64,000 nt of DNA from Prionace glauca. Taxonomy: Eukaryota > Chordata > Chondrichthyes > Carcharhiniformes > Carcharhinidae. This document shows, one piece after another, positions 20,124 to 30,682 of the stretch. Both the position numbers and the translations under genes were made by a program. A model generated the notes under the pieces. It was not told the origin of the DNA and made no database searches. It saw nothing but the letters and a program-made list of their open reading frames with translations. Location of the stretch: the NCBI GenBank assembly GCA_037974335.1, contig CM075760.1, positions 28,596,402 through 28,660,401 on the forward strand. The letters run 5' to 3'. Position 1 is the first letter of the stretch. Each line of letters begins with the position of its first letter.

Positions 20124-21243
20124 GGTGTTAGAAGGGGAAGATTTGCAGTCAGGGAAACTGAAACCAAACATCACATCAGGATCTGAATATCATTGGGTTT
20201 TTAACATGCAAGAAAACAGCAATGTTCACAGTGTAGATAAACCGTGGAAGTCTGGGGACTGTGAGCAGGGATTCAGATCCCCGTCTGAGCTGGAAACTCA
20301 TCAGCCCTGTCACACTGGGGAGAGGCCGTTCACCTGCCCTGAGTGTGGGAAGGGATTCACTTGGTCATCCAACCTGTTGAGGCACCAGCGTGTTCATAAT
20401 GGGCAGAAGCCATTTACCTGTCCCGAGTGTGGGAAGGGATTCACTCGATCATCTGGGCTGCAACAACACCACCGAGTTCACACCGGGGAGAGGCCGTTCA
20501 CCTGCTCCAAGTGTGGGAAGGGATTTACTGATTCATCCACTCTGCTGAAACATCAGCAAGTTCACACTGATGAGAGACCATTCAAATGCCCGAACTGTGG
20601 GAAGTGCTATAAAAGTTCTCTGAACCTAATCCGACATCAGCTTGTTCACACTGATGAGAGACCCTTCAGATGCTCTCACTGCGAGACGGGGTTCAGACAA
20701 TCATCTGAACTCACTGCACATCAACGAATTCACACTGGGGAGAAGCCATTCATCTGTTTCAAATGTGGGAAGAGATTCACTCGATCATCAGGGCTTCTAC
20801 AACACCATCGAGTTCACACAGGGGAGAGATCATTCACCTGCTCCAAATGTGGGAAGGGATTCAGCGATTCGTCCACTCTGCTGAAACACCAGCAAGTTCA
20901 CACTGACGAGAGACCTTTTAAATGTGCTGACTGTGAGAAATGCTACAAAGGTTCTGCGGACCTGATGCGCCATCAGCTTGTTCACACTGACGAGAGACCG
21001 TTCAGGTGCTCTCACTGCGGGACTGGGTTTAGACAATTATGTCAACTGACTGCACACCAGCGGGTTCACACTGGGGAGAAGCCATTCATTTGTTTGCAGT
21101 GTGAGAAAGGATTTACTCAGTCAGCCATCCTGCAGAGACACCAGCGAATTCACACTGGGGAGAGACCATTCATCTGCTTCGTGTGTGGGAAGAGATTCAC
21201 TCGCTCATCCACCCTGATGAGTCACCAGCGAGTTCACAAATAA
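20124..21243 (+). CDS. C2H2 zinc-finger protein, 11 intact fingers plus one degenerate
   Basis: Predicted nuclear DNA-binding protein. The exon begins after AG at 20122-20123 and the frame is open from there ([15 protein letters not shown]). The first ATG is at 20206 (MQENSNVHS), giving about 345 residues. If the frame is continuous with an upstream exon, the N-terminus could be longer. Finger 1 has lost its first Cys (KSGDCEQGF). Eleven complete C2H2 fingers follow, ending SHQRVHK. Fingers 2-5 and 6-9 form a four-finger tandem duplication with the same helix cores (RSSGL, DSSTL, CYK type, RQ type). No KRAB or other effector domain is visible. It is likely driven from 15.6 kb. Confidence 0.87.
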
Positions 21244-21436
21244 TCAGTGAGTGGATTTTACTATAAATCACATCCAGGAATGAATTATGTTCATTGACGT
21301 CCATTTCTACTGATATGTCAAGAAAATCTGAGAAATTAAAATATTTTCTGTGGGTACATTGATTTTTTTTTTAAACTGGTGAAGTGAGTGGTAATTAGAA
21401 AAGGAGACGGAATGGCTGTGTAAATTTAAACTGTGA
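21244..21436 (+). other. 3' UTR of the 20.1-kb ZNF gene
   Basis: 'gtgagtggattttactataa' and 'catccaggaatgaattatgt' match the 3' flank of the 11.0-kb gene, so these two genes form a second ZNF subfamily. Confidence 0.5.
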
Positions 21437-21636
21437 GGATTTTTTATGCATTCGTGGGACATGGGCGTCACTGCACGGCCAGCATTTATTGCCATCCCTA
21501 GTAACCATTGAACTGAGCGGCTTACTAGGCCATTTCAGAGGGGAGTTGACAGTCGATCATATTGCTATGGCTCCGGAGTCACACGTAGGATAGACAGGTA
21601 AGGACAGCAGATTTCCTTCCCCCAAAGGACATTCAT

Positions 21637-21908
21637 GGGGTGTCACAGTGGTTAGCAGTGTTGCCTCACTGCGCCAGGGACCTGGGTTCAATTCCTGGCA
21701 TGGGTCACTGTCTGTGCGGAGTTTGCATGTTCTCTGCGTGGGTTTCCTCAGGTAGTCCAGTTTCCTCTCAGTCTGAAAGACATGCTGGGGAGGTGCATTG
21801 ACTCGAACAAATGCTGGAGTGTGGCGACCAGGGGAATTTCACAGTAACTTCACTGCACTGTTAACATAAGCCTACTTGTGACTAATAAACAAACTTTACT
21901 TTTTACTT
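21637..21908 (+). mobile_element. tRNA-derived SINE (type B) inside R1
   Basis: Head 'gtcacagtggttagcagtg', B-box-like 'gggttcaattcct', and tail 'cacagtaacttcactgcact' to 'aataaacaaactttac'. Confidence 0.82.
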
Positions 21909-22025
21909 TACTGAACCAAATGTTTTTTTTCTGACAATTAACAATGGTTTCATGGTCAGCAGTAGATTCTTAATTCTGATTTTTTTTATTGAATTCAATT
22001 ATTTTTATTGAATTAGATGTATGAG

Positions 22026-22251
22026 GCAAGTTTTGTTTTACAGGGGGTAGTAGATGCCTGGAACTCAATGCCGGGAGTTACTGGAAGCAAATATGATAGC
22101 CCCGCCTGGACAAATGCATGAATAAGATGGGAAGAGAGGGATATGGTCCGCAAAGGGGTTTTTAGTTCAGACAGGCAGCATGTTCAGTACAGGCTTGGAG
22201 GGCCAAAGGGCCTGTTCCTGTGCTGTAATTTTCTTTTTTCTTGTTCTTTGT
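22026..22251 (+). mobile_element. LINE 3' end inside R1
   Basis: 3' coding tail and UTR of a CR1-like family ('gatgcctggaactcaatgcc', 'gggcctgttcctgtgctgta'), ending with 'tcttgttctttgttc'. Confidence 0.7.
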
Positions 22252-22350
22252 TCAAATTATACCACTTGGTATGGTGGGATTTGAACCCAGTCCCCAGAAC
22301 ATTAGCTGAGTCGAGAGATAATAGCACTGGGCCATCACCTCCCATCTGGA

Positions 22351-23119
22351 ACAAATCTCTTTTCATCACTAAGGCTCTGCTGTGATATAACAGTCTCTAT
22401 GACATCATCGCAGCAGAACTGGATGACATCATCAGAGTCTATTGTTTCTGAATGATCCACATCAATAACAGGAAATACTCATCAAGCTGAGCACATTTTC
22501 TAGGCTGACACTCCAGTCTGACATTGAGGGACTGCTTCACTCTGACACACACACTGTCCTTCACATGGAGTTTGTGCAGTTCTGGCCACAACTTTCCAAT
22601 CTTCCTTACAGAGTAATGGTGACAAAGGGTTGTGAGAGATTGTAAGTGTTACATCCCTGTTCAAAAACACAGCAATTACAGAACAATCAGCTTAACATCA
22701 GCAGTAAGGAAAAGCTAATAATCTGAGACACAATCAACTGACATTTGAAAAAGTATGGATTATAATTTCCAGTATGTTTTGTTTTTAAATACTGAAAACT
22801 TCCCTGGATCTCAAGGCTTGGACGGACTCTCTGAAAGGTATAGGGAGCTGGGACTTGTCCATGATAGGAAACAATACTTTTCACTGTATACTAATACATG
22901 TCACAATAACAAATCAAATGTTAAAAAAATGAGTGTAACTGAAAGTCTGAAATAATCTAGAGTTAGAAAGGAGAAAAGAATGGGACATCAATTAATCTCT
23001 TATCCTGGAGAAATCAAGAATTTGACACACCATGTGTTTGAAACAAAGCTGATTTATTTAACAGACATCAGGATATGAAACTCTTGCCCAGATACAGAGA
23101 TTATTATCAGAAGAAATAA
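22351..23119. other. No gene recognised; short L2-like tail
   Basis: 22365-22385 matches the first bases of the window. 22865-22922 is an L2-like LINE 3' end ('caatacttttcactgtatac', 'acaataacaaatcaaatg'). The rest shows nothing I can assign. Confidence 0.4.
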
Positions 23120-23124
23120 ATGTA

Positions 23125-23470
23125 AATTGTCTGAATGAAGATGGTCGAGAGGAGATTGATCGAGGTATTCAAGATCCTGAGGAGTTGGGCAGATGAAATA
23201 GTGAGAAAATATTCCCACCAAGAGAACATCAAGAACCAGAGGACACAGACCTACTTTAATGGGGAAAACAGAGTCAAAGTGATCTGAGAAAAATTATTTT
23301 CACTGAGAGGGTGGTTGGAATCTGGAATAAACTTCCTGTGAGGGCAGTGGAGGCAAGTTTGATCAAGATACTCAAAAGAGAATTGGATTATCTGAAAAGA
23401 AAGAATGTGCAAGGTTACAGGGGTTATGGCAGGGGGGTGGAATTAGGCTCTTTCCATTCACATGTTTTAA
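23125..23470 (+). mobile_element. LINE 3' fragment
   Basis: Encodes a degraded C-terminal tail with 'VGIWNKLPVRAVEAS' and 'GYRGYGRGVELG', matching the CR1-like tail seen elsewhere. Confidence 0.65.
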
Positions 23471-23599
23471 GTCAATCCACCTTGTGTCCAACGAGGGGCA
23501 TACACGTGATGGGTCGTACTGGGGCTGCTCTTGGTTGTTCGAGATTGGCCTAGTGCTTCATGTCGTTAGTGTGTGCCTAAACTGGACCAGATACTGGGC

Positions 23600-23980
23600 A
23601 AGACGACAGCTCAGTGACTATCGCTGATTGCTGTGCAGACACATGGATTTGGGCCGGTGTCTGTGGGAGTTTGTGCATTCTCCCCGTGCTTGCGTGGGTT
23701 TTCTCCGGGTGCTCCGGTTTCCTCCCACACCTCAAAGATGTGCTGTTAGCCTGATTGGCAGGAATAAATTATCCCTAAATCAGATTCCCTCACTCTGGAT
23801 GGCCATAAAACATTAGACAGGGGTCATGGGTGGAGTAGGGGGACTGGTGGTGTTGAGATGGTGGAGCAGGCTGGTTGGGCTGAAGGGCCTGTTTCCCGGG
23901 CTGATTTTGTTCTTTCAGTGAGCCAGTGCAGACTTGATGGGCTGAATGGCTCTTTCTGTACCGTAAAGAATGTGATGAGA
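23600..23980 (+). mobile_element. Divergent tRNA-derived SINE
   Basis: Core 'tgcgtgggttttctccgggtg' and 'tccggtttcctcccacacc' with a degraded head. The tail is unlike types A and B until a final 'tgggctgaatggctctttct'. Confidence 0.55.
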
Positions 23981-24193
23981 GTTCCTGAATGATGGGAAAA
24001 GATCACAGACAGCAGTTCTTAAAGAGAAACTGCAACCCCCAAAACGCAATCAGCTCTCGATCGAGAATATTAAGCTGCAGCCCACCTACAGGGATTAGTA
24101 ACATCAGCAGAAACAAACCTCAACTTTCAGAATGAATGTGGCTCACTCCTGGATGTGATTAACAGCAGCAGCTACAGCAGAATCCACTCCCTG

Positions 24194-24730
24194 CACTCAC
24201 TCATGAAGTCGCTGGTGTGTCACCAGGTGGGAGGAGGTGGTGAATCCCTTCCCACACTCTGAGCAGGTGAATGGTCTCTCCCCAGTGTGAAGTCGCTGAT
24301 GTGCTTTGAGGCTGGATGAATGTCTGAAGCTCTTTCCACAGTCAGTGCAGCTGAATAGCCTCTCCTCACTGTGAATTCGCTGGTGTGTCACAAGGTTGGA
24401 TGAATTAATGAATCGCTTCCCACACATGGAGCAGGTGAACGGCCTCTCCCCGGTGTGAACTCTCCGGTGTAATTGCAGGTTATACATCTGGATGAATCCC
24501 TTGCCACAAACAGAGCAAGTGTATGGTCTCTCTCCAGCGTGAACTCACTGGTGTAATATTAGACAGGATGATTGAGTAAATTCCTTCCAACACACAGGGC
24601 AGGTGAAGGGTCTCTCCCCAGTGTGGCTGCGTCGATGAGTTTCCAGTTTGGATGGGCAAGTGAATGCTTTCCCACAGTCCCCACACATCCATGGTTTCTC
24701 TATGATGTCAACATCATCATGTCTCTCCAT
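24194..24730 (-). pseudogene. C2H2 zinc-finger gene, 6 fingers, one in-frame stop
   Basis: The minus-strand array starts at the ATG at 24730 ([16 protein letters not shown]). The usual MEKPW start Met is replaced by Ile, and translation would begin a little upstream. Six C2H2 fingers are present, all with complete ligands. One TGA at 24545-24547 replaces the Arg of HQRVH in finger 2, consistent with CGA to TGA at a CpG. Downstream, 24194-24544 is fully open. The protein would end THQRLHE. The 3' flank is related to those of the two left-hand minus-strand units. It could be a recent pseudogene, a polymorphic null or an assembly error. Confidence 0.75.
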
Positions 24731-25030
24731 ATTGGGTGATTAGTTGAAGCTTTGTCCACACAAAGAACACATGCACAGATTCACATTGCCGTGAATGGTG
24801 TGATCTTTTTTCAGGCTGTGTAACTGGTTAAAGCTCTTTCCACAGTCAGTTCATTGGAAAACTCTCACTCGGTTATATGTGTGTCTCAGTGCTTTTCCAG
24901 TCACATTGATGTTGAAATTTTTTCCTGCACTCCATGTTAAAAGGCTGATAGTGTTCAGGTGCTGGTGAATCGAGTGACTGTTAAATCTTGATTCCATTTT
25001 TCTGACTGTAAATCTTCCCCTTCAAATATC

Positions 25031-25050
25031 CTGTAAAAGGAGTTTACAAA
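25031..25050 (-). promoter_or_regulatory. 3' splice site of the 24.2-24.7 kb ZNF unit
   Basis: The minus strand reads 'aaactccttttacag' then 'gatatttgaagg', the conserved exon start. The probable promoter is the 27.6-28.3 kb block. Confidence 0.6.
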
Positions 25051-25171
25051 ACTACTGTCAGTCCAGCACAGAAATTCTGATTAGATAAATCTAATTTTGA
25101 AACAATATCTTTTCTGCTGTTGTTCCCAAAAACAGTAAACCTCTCTCCCAGTACTCCCTCCTCCCTGGGGA

Positions 25172-25490
25172 AAAGGCAGCACAGTGGTTAGCACTGCTGC
25201 ATCACAGCACCAGGTACCTGCGTTTGATTCCCAGCTTGGATCACTATGTGTCTGTAAGTTACATATTCTCCCTGTGTCTGCATGGGTTTCCTTTGGGTGC
25301 TCCAATTTCTTCCCAGAGTCCAAAGATGTGTGTTTTAGGTGGATTGGCTATGCTAAATTACCCCTTAGTGTCAGGGGGTCTAGCTAAGGTAAATGCATGG
25401 GGTAATGGGGATAGGGCCTGCATGGGACTGTGTTCAGTGCAGACTCGATGGACTGGATGGCCTCCTTCTGCACTGTAGGATTCCATGAGA
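25172..25490 (+). mobile_element. tRNA-derived SINE (type A)
   Basis: Head 'ggcagcacagtggttagcac', core, and tail 'ctgcactgtaggattccatg'. It lies in the probable intron of the minus-strand ZNF. Confidence 0.85.
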
Positions 25491-25679
25491 TCCAAATGAA
25501 ATGTTGCATATTTTTCATGCATCCTTACAACTAATTTGTACAAATCACTGCAATGCCAGTTCCCCCCTATCTCTGGAATCACCTCTAACATTGCTCCGAT
25601 TCTGGCTTCCTGCACATTCCCTATTTTAATCACTCCAACATTAGTGACCAGACCTTCAGTGCGCAGGGATGAATTCTCA

Positions 25680-26665
25680 AAGAATTCCTAGAATGCAGAA
25701 GGAAATCATTTGGCCCATCAAGTCTGCATTGACTTTCTGAATATTTTCCCCCTGATAAGAACATAAGAAATAGGAGCAGGAGTAGGCCATCTGGCCCTTC
25801 GAGCCTGCCCCGCCATTCAATAAGATCATGGCTGATCTGTCGTGACTCAGCTCCACCTTCCCGCCCTCTCCCCATAACCCTTAATCCCTTCTCTTATCAA
25901 AAACCCATCAACCCGTTTCTTAAAAATATTTAGCGAGGCAGCCTCCACCACTTCAACGGGCAGAGAATTCCAGAGATTCACCACCCTTTGAGTGAAGAAG
26001 TTCCTCCTCAACTCTGTTCTAAACCGCCCCCCCTTTATCTTGAGGCTGTGCCCCCTAGTCCTACTGTCTTTTTTGAGCGGGAACAGTCTCTCCACCTCTA
26101 TCCTATCCATCCCATTCATCATCTTATACGTCTCAATGAGATCTCCCCTCATTCTTCTAAACTCTAACGAGTACAAGCCTAGTTTATTCAGCCTCTCCTC
26201 ATAGCTCAATCCCCTCAACTCCGGTATCAGCCGAGTAAACCTCCTCTGCACTCCCTCCAGGGCCAAAACATCCTTGCGCAGGTGCGGCGCCCAAAACTGC
26301 ACACAGTACTCCAGCTGCGGCCTCACCAATGCCCTATACAGCTGCAGCAAGACCTCCCTACTTTTATATTCAATCCCCTTCGCTATGAAGGCCAGCATCC
26401 CATTCGCCTTCCTGACCACCTGCTGCACCTGCAAGCTGGGTTTTTGCGACTCATGCACAAGGACCCCGAGGTCCCTCTGCACCGTCGCCTGCTGCAGTTT
26501 TTCGCCCCGGAAGTAATAGTCCTTCCTACCATTCCTCCTACCAAAGTGGACCACCTCACACTTGCCAACATTAAATTCCATTTGCCATTTCCTGGCCCAT
26601 TCGCCCAGCCTATCTAGATCCTTCTGTAACCCACATTTTTACCCCACTAATCCCCCTTACATGCA
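25680..26665 (-). mobile_element. SINE type A split by a LINE
   Basis: 25680-25756 ('gaatgcagaaggaaatcatt') and 26628-26665 ('accccactaatccccctta') are the tail and adjoining core of one reverse SINE, separated by the LINE at 25757-26627. Confidence 0.6.
25757..26627 (-). mobile_element. CR1-like LINE, 3' portion, well preserved
   Basis: An open frame of 244 codons (25847-26581) covers the RT C-terminus and tail ([55 protein letters not shown]). The 3' UTR ends at 25757 with 'ttatgttctta'. The near-intact frame marks a young 5'-truncated insertion. Nearly identical to 47820-48836. Confidence 0.9.
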
Positions 26666-27290
26666 CATCTTAAAGCAGTGCGTAAAGGAGAACATACCCC
26701 TATTTACATCAACAGGAATGAAGTAGAAAGCGTCGAGAACTTCAAATTTTTAGGTGTCCTGATTACCAACAACCTGTCTTGATTTCCCCATGCCGACACT
26801 ATAGTTAAGAAAGCACATCAACGCACATCTTTTACAGATGCACCATAGAAAGCATTCTTTCTGGTTGTATCGCAGCTTGGTGTGGCTCTTGTTCTACCCA
26901 AGACTGGAAAGATCTACAAAAGATCATGAATGTAGCCCAATCCATCACACAAACCAGCCTCCCATCCATTGACTCTGTCTACACTTCCCACTGCCTCGGC
27001 AAAGCAGCCAGCATAATTAAGGACCCCGCATACCCCGGACATCCTCTTTACCACTTTCTCCCTTTGAAAAAAGATACAAAAGTCTGAGGTCACGTATCGA
27101 CCGACTCAAGAACAGCTTCTTCCCTGCTGCTTCAGACTTACCTTGCATTAAGTTGATCTACACCCTAAACATGACTATATTCTGCACTCTCTCATGTCTT
27201 TGTCTATGAATGGTTTGGCCTGTACAACGTGCAAGAAACAATAATTTTCACTGTTAATACATGTGACAATCAAATTAAATCAAATCTTTG
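26666..27290 (+). mobile_element. L2/Rex1-like LINE 3' end
   Basis: 'ttcaaatttttaggtgtcc', 'tctttctggttgtatcgcag', 'tccatcacacaaaccagcct' and the 3' end 'caatcaaattaaatcaaatc'. Frame disrupted. Confidence 0.8.
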
Positions 27291-27291
27291 T

Positions 27292-27482
27292 ACACGAAGG
27301 GGCAATGTAACATGGCCAATCCCCCTAAGCATCACATCTTTGGATGGTGGGAGGAAACCAGAACGTACAGGTGAAACCCACACAGTCACAGGGATAACGT
27401 GCAAACTCTGCAGACAGTGACCTAAGACTAGAACCGAACCAGAGTACCTGGAGCTCTGAGGCAGCAGTGCAAACCATCCTGA
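27292..27482 (-). mobile_element. tRNA-derived SINE fragment
   Basis: Reverse core and head ('acatggccaatccccctaag', 'gtgcaaactctgcagacagt'). Confidence 0.65.
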
Positions 27483-27629
27483 TATTAATGGTATTTTATG
27501 AATATAAGTTGTTGTTGGCTATAATCCTAACTTCCGATTTTACAACAATGGATTGACTTAATAACAAACTCTGTCTCTGATTTTTTGTCCCCTGTGGGTT
27601 ATTCATTTGGTTTCACCCTCAAGAACTAC

Positions 27630-28330
27630 CGTGGCTGCGCATGCGCTGTTCCAATTTACCGGAATAAAGATGGCGGATGCGCATGCGCTTTGCAGTACCT
27701 GGCTTCCGACAAAGATGGCGGATGTGAACTCGGGCCTGAAGCTTCAGAAGGCCCGAGGAATTTTCTTCGCAGATTGAGAGTTTGTAGTTGACGCCGGGTG
27801 TTTATAAAGCCTCAGCAACCACCCACCAAGTCCATTTATATTTCTGGTTTTATTTCGGGCTCTGGACCACACTCGGTCTTTGTAAAAATTTCCATTTAAA
27901 ACCCGCTCGCTCGAGCTCCTGACCGTCTGTCTCCAGGCACTGCGCATGCTCCAGCTCCCAAACCAGGATGGGGCCGTTAACCTGGGCCAGTTCCCGGGAG
28001 GGAGGGAGAAGCCCCGCAGCTGCAAACCAGGCGGCTGACAATGATTCTGAAGCGGATCCACAAAGTGTTTCCAGACCCTCCCAGCCACCGCCTAACGCTG
28101 ACTCCGCTTCTCCGGGACAAACAAGCGCCAAGGACAGCAGTGACACTGCGCATGCTCCACATAACAATACCCAGGGGCTGATTGACGGCAGCTCCGGACC
28201 AATAAGAAGAGGGGGGCGGGGCTGGTCCTCCAACCAATCGGAGTGAATGAGGGGCGGGGCTGGAGACCAACACTCAGAAGAAACCCGGTGAATGCGGAGC
28301 GAACATTGCAGCAGCGGAGGGGGAGGCGCT
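27630..28330. promoter_or_regulatory. CpG-rich bidirectional ZNF promoter
   Basis: Two perfect NRF1 palindromes GCGCATGCGC (27637-27646, 27679-27688), two YY1-like AAAGATGGCGG (27666-27676, 27711-27721), two CCAAT boxes (about 28198 and 28234) and GC boxes (28210-28260). It lies between the minus-strand ZNF at 24.2-24.7 kb and the plus-strand ZNF at 31.1 kb. It shares blocks with 7158-7790 in the same order, so the promoter was duplicated with the genes. Open frames within it are incidental to GC richness. Confidence 0.62.
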
Positions 28331-28867
28331 GGAACCGGCGGCTGGATATTGGGGAGGGTCTGGAAACACTTTGTGGATCTGCAAACCCTTCAGAATCATT
28401 GTCAGCTCCCTGGTTTGTAGCTTCGGGGCTGCTCCCTCCTGGCAACAGGCCCAGGTTAACGGCCCCATCCTGGCTCAGCCACTGGAGGATGGTTCACATC
28501 AGAGGATGGGGGAGGGGACAATAAATAAGAGGTTACACTTTGGCCTCAAATCAATGAGGACTCTGATCTCTGGGAAGGAAGGAAACCCTGGGAGGATTCA
28601 CAAACACCCCCTGGAGGACCCAACACCCCCAATAAGACCCATCGGTTTTATTGTCAGTCTGCAGACAAGAACTGGAGAACTGAACCCAGATAGAGGAGAG
28701 GGAGGGACAAAACTGGGAGTGGAGGAAAGAGTCTGTTCAGCATTTCTATTGTGGGCTGATTTTTAAAACTGTTTTTACATACAGTTACAAGTTGACGATT
28801 TACACAGAAAACTCAACCCCAATAGAAATATTTGTCTCTCTGTAATTTATATTCTGCATTGGTTGTG
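28331..28867 (+). other. Promoter-proximal sequence of the 31.1-kb ZNF gene
   Basis: 28590-28720 ('cttattggg' and 'ctgcagactgacaat'-type text) is the reverse complement of 7142-7260. It probably holds non-coding first-exon or intron sequence. No protein-coding evidence. Confidence 0.4.
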
Positions 28868-30226
28868 ATGGTTTTTGTAGTAAAAAGTCTGACAACACCA
28901 GGTTTTAGTCCAACCGATTTATTTGATAATATTCTCACAAGCTTTCGAGGGGGCTGCCTCTTTGTCAAGTGAATGGAGAGTTCTGGCCTCAGACAGACAG
29001 AGCACATAGAGCACAGACAGTTGCTGATTAGAATGCGAATCCTTACACCTAACCTGCTGTTCAATTCTTAAAGTGGCTGATAATGTGAGTGGAAGGAGCA
29101 CTGATCACAGTTTAAAGAGATGTGTATTGTCTCCAGACAGTACAGTAAGTGAGGTTTTGCAAACCCAGGCAAGTCACGGGGGTTACAGATAGTGCGACAT
29201 GAACCCAAGATCCCTGTTGAGACCGTCCTCATGTGTGCGGAACTTGGCTATCAGTCTCTGTTCAGCGACTCTGCGCTGTCGTGTGTCATGAAGGCCGCCT
29301 TGGAGAATGCTTACCCGAAGGTCAGAGGCTGAATGCCCGTGACCGCTGAAGTGTTCGCCAACAGGAAGGGAACAGTCTTGCCTGGTGACTGTCAAGCGAT
29401 GTTCATTCATCCGTTGTCGTAGCGTCTGCATGATCTCCCCAACGTAGGAGACATTTACCATGTCTTGCAGAGAAGACATGCCGGATCATCGACATGGATA
29501 CCATCATCACACGTGAGAATACCATCCACCAGGTACATGGTAAATACTCTTGCAACTCGGCCAACATTGTCTACCTGATACGTTGCAAGAAAGGATGTCC
29601 CGAAGCATGGTACGTTGGGGAGACCATGCAGACGCTACGACAACGGATGAATGAACATCGCTCGACAGTCACCAGGCAAGACTGTTCCCTTCCTGTTGGC
29701 GAACACTTCAGCGGTCACGGGCATTCAGCCTCTGACCTTCGGGTAAGCATTCTCCAAGGCGGCCTTCATGACACACGACAGCGCAGAGTCGCTGAACAGA
29801 GACTGATAGCCAAGTTCCGCACACATGAGGACGGTCTCAACAGGGATCTTGGGTTCATGTCGCACTATCTGTAACCCCCGTGACTTGCCTGGGTTTGCAA
29901 AACCTCACTTACTGTACTGTCTGGAGACAATACACATCTCTTTAAACTGTGATCAATGCTCCTTCCACTCACATTATCAGCCACTTTAAGAATTGAACAG
30001 CAGGTTAGGTGTAAGGATTCGCATTCTAATCAGCAACTGTCTGTGCTCTATGTGCTCTGTCTGTCTGAGGCCAGAACTCTCCATTCACTTGACAAAGAGG
30101 CAGCCCCCTCGAAAGCTTGTGAGAATATTATCAAATAAATCGGTTGGACTAAAACCTGGTGTTGTCAGACTTTTTACTGTGTTTACGCCAGTCCAACGCC
30201 GGCATACCCACATCATGGTTTTTGTA
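28868..30226. mobile_element. Head-to-head Penelope-like element with GIY-YIG arms
   Basis: One insertion (28880-30214) flanked by a perfect 12-bp repeat ATGGTTTTTGTA (28868-28879 and 30215-30226). The left arm (28880 to about 29462) is the reverse complement of the right arm (about 29541-30214), so both 3' tails point outward. The right arm ends with the last 37 bases of the tail, which the left arm lacks. Each arm encodes the C-terminal GIY-YIG endonuclease. The left arm has an internal deletion of about 80 bases in the endonuclease start. The arms are nearly identical, so they were made in one recent event. No reverse transcriptase is present. Confidence 0.85.
29494..29874 (+). CDS. GIY-YIG endonuclease C-terminal fragment of a Penelope-like element
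   Basis: 126-codon open frame. It shows the GIY-YIG pattern: NIVYLIRCKKGC (the 'GIY' strand), WYVGETMQTLRQRMNEH (the 'YIG' strand with the conserved Arg), then a His/Gly-rich segment GEHFSGHGH and the end LGFMSHYL. In Penelope-like elements this domain follows the reverse transcriptase and nicks target DNA. Only the C-terminal part is here, with no RT. The minus-strand twin (29183-29479) has the same tail but lacks the 'GIY' half. Neither is likely to act alone. Confidence 0.8.
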   Translation: MDTIITRENTIHQVHGKYSCNSANIVYLIRCKKGCPEAWYVGETMQTLRQRMNEHRSTVTRQDCSLPVGEHFSGHGHSASDLRVSILQGGLHDTRQRRVAEQRLIAKFRTHEDGLNRDLGFMSHYL

Positions 30227-30279
30227 AACAGAGATTACAGCTTTCAGGAAAAATTAAATGGATTGAAGTTTTTTCCTGT

Positions 30280-30600
30280 AGAGCAGTGACCTGATACAAG
30301 TCTTTAAAATTATCAGTGCCTCGGACAGGGGAAATGTGGAAAGAATGCTTCCATTTGTGACAGAATCTAAAAGGAGGAGCAATCAATAAACAAAGAGTCA
30401 TAAATACTAGATAGTTACTAATAAATCCAGGAAGGCAATAAGGACAAATTTGTTCACTCACAGGTTGAGAATTACCACAGAAATGAGTTGAGGAAAGTGC
30501 TGAGATTGTTTCAAAAGGAAATGGGAGAAGCGCACAAGAGAAAAAGAAATAGAAAAATCAACTGAATGGCTGAGATGAGGTATATGGGATGGGAGAAGCT
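30280..30600 (+). mobile_element. LINE 3' fragment
   Basis: Degraded CR1-like tail text ('tgatacaagtctttaaaatt', 'gacagaatctaaaaggagga', 'gaaatgagttgaggaaagtg'). Confidence 0.5.
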
Positions 30601-30680
30601 GTGTCATATAAAAAGAATTAAACTGAATGGTTTATTTGTGTCTAGTATATTCAAAATAATTCAATGTAAACTCCTTTTCC

Positions 30681-30682
30681 AG
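30681..30682 (+). promoter_or_regulatory. 3' splice site of the 31.1-kb ZNF terminal exon
   Basis: 'ctccttttccag' followed by 'aatatctgcagacgg', aligned with the exon starts of sister genes. The leader then runs about 330 bases to an original start codon position at 31013. Confidence 0.6.

Larger units (their letters stand above)
21437..22350 (+). repeat. Dispersed repeat R1 carrying two insertions
   Basis: R1 starts at 'tgcattcgtgggacatgggc', continues after a SINE at 'tgaaccaaatg' (about 21909), and resumes after a LINE end with 'ggtatggtgggatttgaacc' (about 22265-22345). The three pieces are in order and together look like one ancestral repeat. Confidence 0.6.

Noticed and set aside
27850-28766. 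Overlapping open frames on both strands in the 27.8-28.8 kb block
   Set aside because: They arise from GC richness in a promoter region, have no domain pattern and overlap each other on both strands.
29183-29479. Minus-strand GIY-YIG frame as an independent gene
   Set aside because: It is the mirror arm of the Penelope-like palindrome and lacks the first half of the domain.
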